NCBI GenBank assembly: GCA_022661535.1
Contig: JAKULF010000018.1
Coordinates: 1-64,000, forward strand
Direction: 5' to 3'
Origin: Eutypa lata
Lineage: Eukaryota; Ascomycota; Sordariomycetes; Xylariales; Diatrypaceae
DNA: 64,000 bases
The notes under the pieces were generated by a model. The model saw nothing but the letters and a program-made list of their open reading frames with translations, was not told the origin of the DNA and searched no databases. The position numbers and the translations under genes were made by a program. Shown piece after piece: positions 55,801-64,000 of the stretch. Positions within the stretch are counted from its first letter, which is position 1. Every line of letters starts with the position of its first letter.

Positions 55801-58800
55801 TATTCTCGAGGAAAGACTCTTCGTAATCAAGAAGCGAGATGACCGTCTTCCCATCCACGTCGGTCGCAGCGGATTGGAGGTGCTTGATCTCCACCCTAGA
55901 GCCCAGACTTTCGAACTCACGACTAATTAGGGACGCGATGCGCCCCGTAGAGCCCGAACAGCCGGTGGGAACCATGATAACGATGTGCTTGTCTAGGGGG
56001 CTATGGTCCTCTTTCCGGGTGCTGACCATGATGGACATTCTATGGGCGCCTGTTTCATCAACATCTGGTACTTTGATTTCCGCAGCAGAGAGACCGGCGC
56101 TCTCGAGTACTTCATCCCATTTGGATCGCGACATCAGAGGTCCATCTTCCCTTCCATCTTCAGAAACCCACCATCCGGGTAGTATTCCGAAAATGAAGGA
56201 GCTGATATCGTTCGGGTTCGTGTTCTCGCCTAGGACGAGGTTGCCCCCTGGCTTTAGGAGGCGCCTGCAGTGCTCGAGCGTCATACGCATGTCCTTTGTC
56301 GCGTGCAGCACCTGGAGGGTATTAGAAAAAGGAAAAGAACGAACAAGAAAAAGAAAAGGAAAACTTACATTCACCGCCAGTACCACGTCGTAGGACTCTG
56401 CGTCGAACCCCTGCTCGACCGGGTCATTCTCGATATCCAGTGTTTTATACTCGACACGAGGTTCCCAGTCGTGCAATAAGCCCTTTGCGTTCTCGAACCA
56501 ACCAGCAGAAACATCAGTGAACGTCCACTTCGAGAAACGAGCCGTCTCCCCCTTTCGGCCCCCTAGCTGCTCCAGTACTGGGACAGTCGCTGAGGCGGTT
56601 CCCGCGCCAATCTCGATGACTCTCAGCTTTGGGTTTTTGTGGCTCTTGATTCGAAACCAGTTTTGGAACATCTTGCTAAACGATGGAGATCCGTACGTCT
56701 CTCGGTAAAACCTAGATAGGTTATCTTCAGCCATCAAGACAGCTATGGGAGTAGTTCTCTCCATGAAGATATCATCTAGGCTGTCAAAAACGACCTGGCA
56801 GAATTTGCCGTCGAATGAGAAATCGTCAACGAAACTCTTAATGACGGTGTCTTCGTCCGTATCGGACTTGGAGCTTGTCGCCGGTGTTCCACGCCGCTTT
56901 CGCATCCAATCTAGGTACATTTGTAAATACGTCGGGAGCGAAGAATGCGTTTCCGGATCGAGTCTTTGTAATACCCGGCGGCACATTATTTCTATGACCT
57001 CGTTCGACACGGAGCAAAACCGCGCCATTTCACCCGGGGGTATGCTGCTATCACCAAGGACTGGTCCTGACTTTTCAGCCTCGAGGAGATCCAAGTCAGC
57101 CTCCCACGAAGGCTCCGAACACATCCTAGTCCCAGAATTTTTAGGTATGTCTCGATGAATAACCTGTGCGCCACCAAGCGAAGTAAACGTGACGCCCTGC
57201 ATCGTGACCCAGGGCGTAGCTCCGAATGTCTCATTCCCAACCGTGATAGAGCCTGTTATTTCTCGGATACCACGGTACGAAGACTCGCATAGGCCGTACA
57301 GGACTTGACCGCAGTCCCGAGGCACGTCGCTTGAGACATGTATCGCGGTGATCGAAGACGGGATCCAGACCTGCTTGGGGATGTTGTCTCCCTTAGGTAC
57401 TGCGACTAGCATAGACTGAAGGATTGCATCAAGCGTTGTGGGGTGGATGAGAAGATCTCCTGGTCGACTCAAGGGCATAACAGAGCGCATATCTGGAATG
57501 GTGGCTTCGAACACAACGTTGCCGCTCTTTTGGTGGATGAGTGTTAAGCCCTGGAACGTCGGCCCTGTTAAGCGGTTAATCTCGCTGTCCCTATATTCTG
57601 GGATATAGTTCAAACTTACCAAAGGCAAGCCCCTGTGCCTTCCAGAACTCGTAGTGAGAAGTACTGTCTACTACGTCTGAACAAATTCCTCTCTGAGATT
57701 TCCACCTCTCCTGGCGCTCCAGAGTCTCCTCTGCGAGTTCCTTTCCATTGTCGACTTCAGTAGCAGGCTTGGCATACTGGATTTCTATAAGTCCGCACGC
57801 GTGCTCCACGACTACCTCGCTTTCTTGGAAGGAATATAGAGTAAACTCGTGCCAAACGCTAGCAGCACCTGCCATCCCGGTCTTCCTTCGCTTGAGGTTC
57901 AGGAGCATTTCCACCACCGCATCTTGGCCACTGATGACGAGAGGGCGAGCAATGGAAAAGTCACGGAGCTCGAAACCCTTGATCTCGAGACTAGGGACCT
58001 CGGCCTCCGCAAGCTGCCGCGCGGCTTCTACTGCTGCACATATCATCCCGGCAGCAGGAAAGACGACATCGCCGTCGATGACGTGGTCTTGGAGCCAGGG
58101 GAAATCTGCGATGCGTATGTGACTCTTCCACACCGGCTCTAGAGGATTGAAGTCATCTATTCTCTGACCAATCAGGTCGTGCTTGGGAAATTGTGGAAAG
58201 CGATGATTTCTAGACGCCCGAGACTCATGCCAATACGAGGTGGAGTGGTTCCAGCGATAAGAGGGCAGGTTGACCATGACCATACCTGGGGAGGCAGCTT
58301 CGTTTGTGTTGTTGACCTAAAAATAATTTATTAGTTGAGTAAAAATAGAGTGAACGAAGGTTAGGGAAGTTAAGAGCCTACCTTGTTAAGATCTACGTGC
58401 AGCCCTTTCATCCACAGGCTCGCAATCGTGCGTAACGTTGCTAACGCAGCATCCTGTTGTCGTAATAGAACGCTGTGGTACAATACGTGATCCACGTTTT
58501 CACGAGAAGACTTGAATTGCTTAATTGGGCCGCTCAGTGCCGAATGTGGGCCAACCTCAAGGAGGATACTGGTCGCTTGTGATCTGCTCTTGAGGGTCTT
58601 TTTCTCCACGTTTGCGTATACCATACTGTCTAGAGCCGTCACAAACTTAACGGGGGAGCACAGATTGGTGACCCAATAATCGGCAGTTAGTTGAGTGGTA
58701 TCGATCTGACGACCGTATACTGTGGAATAGAATTGCGCCGACGAGCTCTCTACGGGCGAGACGCTAACGATGCTTTTTCGGTAGTCCTCAGCGACACTGA

Positions 58801-61352
58801 GCATCATAGGGCTGTGGTAGGCATTTTCCACCTGTAGCAAGCGACAGAATATATCTAGTTGATGAAACTTAGTCTGTAGGTTCACCATGGTTGCCTTGTC
58901 ACCTGAGAGTGTGACATTGGTAGGACTGTTGATACAGGCAACGACTACGGCGTTCCCAAGATCGGTGAGATACTGCTGTACTTCTTCGGCCGACAAACCA
59001 ACGGCCATCATTGTGCCGTTAGGGTGCAGCTCCCTTACCTGGTCCGAAACGACACCTCGGTGATACGCGATTCTAAGGCAATCCTCCTTCGACAGGGCAC
59101 CAGTAGCGTACGCGGCGGCGATCTCTCCCGACGAGTGGCCAATTACGGCAAAGGGCTTGATGCCCCAGTGCGCCAGAAGATCAACGAGGGCGATCTGGAG
59201 AACTGCACAAAGCGGCTGGGAATACTCGGCCCGGTTCACCTTCGACTCGGACTCTGAAGCTTCTAGGAGCTCTTGCCACGCATCCCAGGGGCTACCCATC
59301 TTGACGAGAATAGCGGCAGATCCCTCAACGGACTTTGAGAAGACGTCGAACATGGTGAGTTCCCGGCCCATCGCATACCATTGAGCCCCTTGACCTGTGA
59401 ACACGAATGTCACGTTTTGAGAAGTCATCGTCTTAGACGGTTTAACGCTGCCGTCCTCCCATGCCGAGCATAGTCCATTGGCGGAGTTGGCGACAACGGC
59501 ACTACGCCATTGGAAGATTGACCGGCGCTGGGATAAGGTATAGGCTAGGTTTGCTAGCTCAGAAGAAGAGTCATTCGCTTTTAGGTAAGTCGTGTATGCC
59601 TGCTTCTGACGGGAAATAGCTTCTTGTTCAGGGGCAGAAAGGATGAAGACGCGATACTGATCGCTCGAATGCCCATTCACCCCATTAGTCCCATTTACTC
59701 CATTCGTTCCGTTGACTCCATTAGTAGTTTCTTTCACTCCATTCGTCGTTCCGTTCGTTCCATTTGCAGTTGTTATAGTCGAGCTTGTCTTGGATTCAAT
59801 CTCGGTATCTTGTACGAGGAACAGTCCGCGTGGATAACTAGTGTGTTCTAGGCCTCGAAAGCGCAGATAGTCTTCCCCGCTGTCAAGGATAGCATGTGCA
59901 TTAGTACCCCCGAAGCCAAAGTTGTTGATGGAGCATCTTCGGACGTCGCACTCGGGCCACGGCACAGGAGATGTAGGGATGATAATCTTCCAGGAGTCGA
60001 GCTGCAGGCGGGGGCTCGCCTTCACGAAGTTGAGATGTGGGGGAATGACGCTGCGCTCCATTGCGAGCACGCACTTGAGCACGGCAGCAATACCGGCTGT
60101 GCCCTCCGTGTGTCCGATTTGTGTCTTGACGGAGCCGCAATAGAGTGGGCTGCTCCGCCCCGGGGCTTGAGCGATTGTCCTAGCGATGGCACCCATCTCC
60201 GTGGGGTCGCCAGCCTTGGTGCCGGTACCGTGTAATTCGGCGTACTGCGTGTCAGCAGGGTTGAGGTTAGCCATTTCGTACGCTGTGCGTACTAAATCCA
60301 TTTGGGCGTTCCCGTTCGGCAGCACGATACCCGCCGTCTATGTTCACGTCAGCAAATTCTATCCAATGTATCTTGTATCTAGTGCGTGCTCGTGATTGGT
60401 CTTACTTTTCCATCTTGGTTGAGTCCGGTGGCCCGGATGACAGCACGGATTGGGTCCCCATCCCGAATAGCATCGTCGATGTGCTTTACTACGAGCACAC
60501 ACAAGCCATCACCACGAGCATATCCATTAGCGCGTGAGTCGAACGAATGACAACGACTGTCTGGGCTTAAGAAGCCGAGTGCGTTAAGCCCACAGGAGTC
60601 ATCTGGGGCCAAGATGAGACTGGTCCCTCCTACTAACGCACAGCGCGTCTTGTTCGAGCTCGATCGTATAGTCTCACACGCAAGATGCAGTGCTGCCATG
60701 GAACTAGAGCAGGCCGTGTCGGTTGTGACTGATGGTCCCCGAAGGTTACTAACAGAAGTAACATCATTAGCCAATGTGGTTCTATGCTCAAAGCCTAGGG
60801 AGGAACTCACAAAAACCAACTGACACGATTGGCAAGCATCGACACGGCCGTCCCGGTGATCGCATACTGCGGCGTCGCATGTATGTCTTGCGTGACTATC
60901 TTCTTGTAGTCGTTTGTGAAACCTCCTACAAAGCATGCAGTCTCGGTATTCGATATTTTCTCGATAGGAATTCCCGCAACCTCGAGACTTTCATAGGCGA
61001 CCTCTAGAAGGATACGCTGCTGGGGGTCAATGGCGCGGGCCTCCACTGCGGAAGTGGCAAAAAAGGGGGCGTCCCACTTTGACACGTCCTCTTTCAGGAA
61101 GTATCCCCCTTCAGCAACCTAATACGGTTCTTAGCACAGACAGATGGATAGATGGAGGTCTTTCAGATTTACCAAGCTTCCGGGTCGGTCACGGTTGGAA
61201 TGATGGAACCCCCGGGCATTGAAGCGCGTGGAAGGCACTTTACTCCAGGCATCCCTGCCCTTGAGAAGCATTTCAAAGAAGGCATCTGGAGAACTGGCAT
61301 CCCCTGGGAATCGGCATGATAACCCGATGATAGCAATATCCGCGCTAGACAT
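52881..61352 (-). CDS. Highly reducing type I polyketide synthase, intact
   Basis: Iterative fungal megasynthase that condenses malonyl-CoA units and fully processes the beta-carbon, with optional C-methylation by SAM. Eleven exons join in frame to 2,600 residues. Introns, all GT-AG and 54-90 nt: 61,119-61,172, 60,749-60,810, 60,338-60,405, 58,317-58,381, 57,565-57,619, 56,312-56,368, 55,192-55,265, 54,800-54,883, 53,804-53,863, 53,463-53,552. Phases agree throughout. The intron at 56,312 is a multiple of three without stops, so a naive reading would retain it. Domain order is KS, AT, DH, CMeT, ER, KR, ACP, with every catalytic motif present. There is no thioesterase, reductase or condensation domain at the end (SDA-stop), so release must be in trans, probably by the hydrolase at 62,921. 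The start [17 protein letters not shown] fits the family, with A at -3. The product cannot be predicted. Confidence 0.95.
52929..53186 (-). other. PKS acyl carrier domain
   Basis: Residues about 2500-2585. Phosphopantetheine attaches at Ser2546 (codon 53,046-53,048) in [14 protein letters not shown]. The protein ends 15 residues after the domain. Confidence 0.92.
53589..54212 (-). other. PKS ketoreductase domain
   Basis: Residues about 2208-2395. It has the NADPH loop [12 protein letters not shown] (2216-2222), then [21 protein letters not shown] with the catalytic Ser and Tyr2357 and Asn2361. Confidence 0.9.
54264..55408 (-). other. PKS enoyl reductase domain
   Basis: Residues about 1862-2190. 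It reduces the alpha-beta double bond with [18 protein letters not shown], then the nucleotide-binding AAAGGLGQA (residues 2008-2016, split by the intron at 54,800) and [10 protein letters not shown] are all present. An intact ER means that no separate trans-ER such as LovC is required. Confidence 0.9.
56042..56731 (-). other. PKS C-methyltransferase domain
   Basis: Residues about 1440-1650. The SAM-binding loop EIGAGTAS (Gly1481, Gly1483) is intact, followed by [27 protein letters not shown] across the intron at 56,312, and [12 protein letters not shown]. It is likely active, methylating the alpha carbon. A non-catalytic structural stretch follows, to about residue 1860. Confidence 0.88.
57170..58181 (-). 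other. PKS dehydratase domain
   Basis: Residues about 975-1293. The double hot-dog fold is inferred. The HxxxGxxxxP motif is [10 protein letters not shown] with His1007, and Asp1207 lies in [10 protein letters not shown]. Both catalytic residues are kept, so an active dehydratase is expected. The exon 5/6 junction falls at LAFG|PTFQG. Confidence 0.9.
58514..59416 (-). other. PKS acyltransferase domain
   Basis: Residues about 585-885 load malonyl units. [10 protein letters not shown] opens the domain. The nucleophile is Ser679 in [11 protein letters not shown], and His785 lies in NAYHSPMM. It ends with [15 protein letters not shown]. Confidence 0.93.
59666..59767 (-). repeat. Asn-Gly repeat linker in the PKS
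   Basis: Residues about 468-501 between KS and AT are built of TNG/VNG triplets ([12 protein letters not shown] and relatives), encoded by 9-bp and 12-bp near-repeats such as CCATTAGTCCCATTTACT on the plus strand. It is a flexible, low-complexity linker. All units keep the frame. Confidence 0.85.
59879..61352 (-). other. PKS ketosynthase domain
   Basis: Residues about 1-430 over exons 1-4. It catalyses decarboxylative condensation. Active-site Cys176 in DTACSSS (codon 60,709-60,711), His313 in LHGTG and His353 in IGHTEG are all present. The domain ends with [14 protein letters not shown]. Confidence 0.93.
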
Positions 61353-61810
61353 TGTTACGAGGTATCAAGAGATAAAATTTAAGAGGTTTGTGCAAGTGGT
61401 TTATTATCATGAGCAGTATAGACTGTCTGAGGAGTATAGTGAACTCATATCCGAACATTCTGAGGTCTTATATTTATGGTGATCGCTATATAGCTGACCC
61501 AGAACTTGTCAACAACAACACAAGTACCATGCTATAATTGCTATCCCATAGTCAAACTCATTATACCATTCTAGATGCTGCTGCTGACCTTAGTTACTAC
61601 GGTTGCCTGCATCACTAGCGGCGAAGCGGTGATGCGACGCATCCAACTGACCGAAAAACTACGCTAGGCAACCTACTTTAAGACCAATATCACACTAGAC
61701 GTCACCGAAATGTTCCTATCACAATGCCCAGTAACGTATCTACATTCCCCTTCAGGGTGAAGTGCCGGCGAGGTTTGCTGAGGGTTGTTGTCACCAATGA
61801 TGTGTCTGCC

Positions 61811-61985
61811 ACGGCACCAAATATGGGCAGTCTACTATATAAGGCTATGGAAGATGTTTATCTCCCAAGCTAACAACATCCCGCTTTTGGTGTTGTAGTG
61901 GTATGTCCTTGCATTCCGTATTGTACCGTCACAGTTTGTTAGTTCTTACATGGGTTGTGCGTTCGATTCCCTAGTTGGGCAGCTA
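61811..61985 (+). repeat. tRNA-like repeat, copy 1
   Basis: 61,811-61,935 repeats at 62,184-62,303 with shared ACGGCACCAA, GGGCAGT, CTACTATATAA, AGCTAACAACAT, TTGTAGTGGTAT and GTACCGTCACAGT. TGTTGTAGTGG (61,891-61,901) is one base from an A box, and CGTTCGATTCC (61,960-61,970) is one base from a B box, 69 bp apart start to start. No complete cloverleaf was found. It may be a tRNA pseudogene or a SINE fragment. Confidence 0.55.
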
Positions 61986-62183
61986 GCAATTTCCAGTCCA
62001 CGTACGAAGCGGATAAAGCCTGTGCGGAGGAGGCCCGTTAGCGCCCCCTCGGGACAGGGGTAGACATCAACATACGATTCGGAACGATGCCGCTTGGTTG
62101 GTTGCAGTGGGGGATCTTATATAGTCTATAGTCTGTCTCATAAGGATTCATCGGACGATGAACCTTAAGGGGGACCAACTGTT

Positions 62184-62303
62184 ACGGCACCAAGTGTGGG
62201 CAGTTTACTATATAAAGCTATGCAAGGTGGTTAGCTCCAGAGCTAACAACATTCCACTTTGGTGGTGTAGTGGTATAGCCCTTGCATTTTGTACCGTCAC
62301 AGT
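62184..62303 (+). repeat. tRNA-like repeat, copy 2 (truncated)
   Basis: Direct copy of 61,811-61,935 at 373 bp distance. TGGTGTAGTGG (62,263-62,273) fits the A-box consensus exactly, but the B-box part is absent because similarity stops after GTACCGTCACAGT. Confidence 0.55.
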
Positions 62304-62920
62304 GTCACTTTCGTCAGATATTCAATACTCGCATAAACTTCATGGCATAGAGTGAGGAAGTCGTTACAATGACATCTACCGCCCGAAAAAGGCCGGTGGT
62401 AGCTAGACGTAATTGTGCATACGCGGATTCGGCCTTCTTCGGAGAATTATGATAGGGGGGTTGGATATGCGTGGTAATCAGTTAGACAGTCGTATATTTG
62501 GCCAATCTCTAGCTACAATGCGATTATTTGTCATTGTTTTGCTTTCAATACAACCTGTCTCGTCGGTCCTTGCATCGGCATCTGCTCAAAATAAGGGAAG
62601 GGGGGTGTGGTCGTTCTTGGCGTCACCCCTTGGCCTTCGGTATCACAAGACTGATAGTTATGTTACATCACAGCGACATAGGCCTTGTCAGGTTGTATTA
62701 ATGACCAAAGTATGTCACATGCAAAGGTTTATTCCCTGATAGCGTCAGGGAGCCTCATGACCACCATTGCCTACGGTTCACATTTCTTTAAAATTGACCA
62801 AGTCTCCAAAGAATCCTACCTATTTCTCTCGGTGACGTGTCCAAGCTCTTGTCTTTACCATAGCATCAAGATTTCATATATACTGCAAATAAAAATTGGC
62901 AACATCACTTACTGCACATT

Positions 62921-63831
62921 ATGCGTATTCTCTGCCTCCACGGAACTGCGATAAATTCCTCCATCTTTCGGTCTAAGACGGAAAGGTTACGGTCCTTCCT
63001 ACCACAGGACTATTCATTCGAGTGGTTTGAAGGTGACTTCACTATAGTGCCCCAAAAGGCGCTCTCGGATGTTTACCCTGGTCCATATCTCACTTACGTC
63101 GACCTCTTGGCGACGGATCGCATAGCTCGTGCTCTGTCCCGAATAGAGCAATTTATCGAGGATGAAGGGCCCTTTGATGGCATAATGGGTGTCTCAGAGG
63201 TATGTTATCATGATATTAGGTTAATAAGGCTCCCGTGCTAACATAAGACAACCAACAGGGTTCGATGCTCGCCTCGGCCCTGATTCTCAAATATCAGATG
63301 GAGAACCCGTTTGATAGTCCGCTGTTCCGGTTCGCCATCTTTGTTAGTGGCACACTTCCATTCAGTTGGACTAGTACGGCTGGTCAGGATGTCTTCGGCT
63401 TAATCATCGGTGATAATCCCCTTAGTACAGATGCAGCAGACTGGCAATATCAGAGCAAATACGCTCTACTTTCTCCAGAGCCCCTTAAAAATTCGCCCGC
63501 GAGGGTACTGGCCGACATGTTCCCGACTTGGAAGAAAAGGAGAGAAACTCTCGTTAGTCTGGTCAAGGACCCCGATAACAACTACATGAAACCTCATTGT
63601 TTCCACCCGGATCTACACTATGAGCGAATCAACATCCCTACGGCGCATGTGTGGGGATCACAGGATTTGTTCAAGTCGCACGCGCAGCTCCTCGTCAGAT
63701 TATGCGATGAATCACTCGCTGCAACCTACGAGCATTCTGGAGAACACGATGTGCCGCAGAAGTTAGAGGAAAACAGAATTTTCGCTCAAATATTCCAGAA
63801 GACTGTCCTGAGAAGCGAGTTTTCAATATGA
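62921..63831 (+). CDS. FSH1/LovG-type serine hydrolase
   Basis: Alpha/beta hydrolase of the fungal FSH1 family, many members of which release polyketides or act beside PKS genes. Two exons, 62,921-63,199 and 63,259-63,831, flank a 59-nt GT-AG intron (63,200-63,258) with a GCTAAC branch site, and encode 283 residues. The start MRILCLHG is the family's N-terminus. The nucleophile elbow is GVSEG with Ser92, created across the splice junction. Asp229 in HVWGSQDLF and His256 in GEHDVP complete a plausible triad. No signal peptide or membrane segment is seen, so it is likely cytosolic. It is transcribed away from the PKS, which lacks its own release domain, so the likely role is hydrolysis of the ACP-bound polyketide, by analogy with LovG. 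A generic esterase is the alternative. Confidence 0.88.
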
Positions 63832-64000
63832 GAGTTAGATTATTAGTGACGTGGACTACATTCAATTATGTATTGTATCAATGATGGGCAAAGCAAATCG
63901 AGTTAATCCGATAGAGCTAGCATGTAAGAGGGTAATGGAACAAGTTACTTCTAACTGACACAAAACCGTCTTGTAAAAAACATAGTCAGTGTTCCCGGGG
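63832..64000. other. 3' flank of the hydrolase gene
   Basis: No gene start, RNA or repeat recognised in the remaining 169 bases. Confidence 0.6.

Larger units (their letters stand above)
61353..62920. promoter_or_regulatory. Divergent intergenic region between PKS and hydrolase
   Basis: 1,568 bp lie between the two start codons, which face away from each other. The PKS start has A at -3. A TATA-like CATATATAC lies at 62,874-62,882, about 40 bp before the hydrolase start. An interrupted palindrome GATGCGACGCATC stands at 61,631-61,643. Two copies of a tRNA-like repeat occupy 61,811-61,985 and 62,184-62,303. Several open frames here (for example 62,158-62,355 and 62,413-62,739) show no family resemblance. 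Co-regulation of the pair is inferred from layout only. Confidence 0.55.

Noticed and set aside
53884..61482. Many open frames antisense to the PKS
   Set aside because: They are shadows of a GC-balanced, intact coding sequence. The sense strand carries continuous domain motifs with consistent splice phases.
62158..62739. Small open frames in the PKS-hydrolase intergenic region
   Set aside because: One overlaps a tRNA-like repeat. None has a recognisable motif, an intron-supported extension or a plausible start context.

Overview
The window comes from a filamentous ascomycete (Pezizomycotina) nuclear genome with strongly two-compartment composition. The evidence is short GT-AG introns of 54-90 nt, a complete fungal highly reducing polyketide synthase, an F-box gene of a fungus-specific family, and about 50 kb of extremely AT-rich DNA bearing repeat-induced point mutation (RIP). 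In that DNA CpA and TpG are scarce and TpA is everywhere, while CpG (acg, cga) survives. The genus cannot be read from the sequence.

Positions 1 to about 50,690 are a mutated repeat graveyard with no intact gene. Pairwise comparison by eye still resolves elements: a roughly 7.4-kb LTR-retrotransposon relic (5,880-13,250); a tandem pair of about 1.3-kb units (17.64-18.92 and 19.39-20.61 kb), the second interrupted by a minus-strand LINE (20,607-23,729) with a 16-bp target-site duplication; a second copy of the same Tad-like LINE on the plus strand ending at about 28,830, with one RNase H patch (27,612-27,905) that escaped most RIP; and a dispersed composite element (terminal inverted repeat, CTACAG-type minisatellite, tRNA-like B box). 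The best copy of that composite is the GC-richer island at 30,459-31,577, and RIP-degraded relatives lie near 0.4-0.8, 2.1-2.4, 4.9-5.5 and 36.2-37.0 kb. A second GC-richer island lies at 43.9-44.6 kb. Long tracts (28.8-30.4, 31.6-36.2, 37.0-42.2, 46.2-50.7 kb) hold only mutated repeat DNA that I could not classify.

At about 50,690 the composition switches abruptly to ordinary gene-like DNA. The first gene inside the border is an F-box protein gene on the minus strand (50,766-52,284), ruined by five C-to-T type nonsense codons in one otherwise continuous frame plus a frameshift near its 3' end. Six hundred bases further in is an intact minus-strand highly reducing PKS (52,881-61,352). Its eleven exons join in frame to 2,600 residues, KS-AT-DH-CMeT-ER-KR-ACP, with all visible active-site residues present and no release domain. 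Across a 1.57-kb divergent intergenic region, which carries two copies of a tRNA-like repeat, lies a two-exon FSH1/LovG-type serine hydrolase of 283 residues (62,921-63,831, plus strand). The PKS would build a reduced, possibly C-methylated polyketide on its own ACP, and the hydrolase is the obvious candidate to release it. The window ends before any further cluster genes can be seen.
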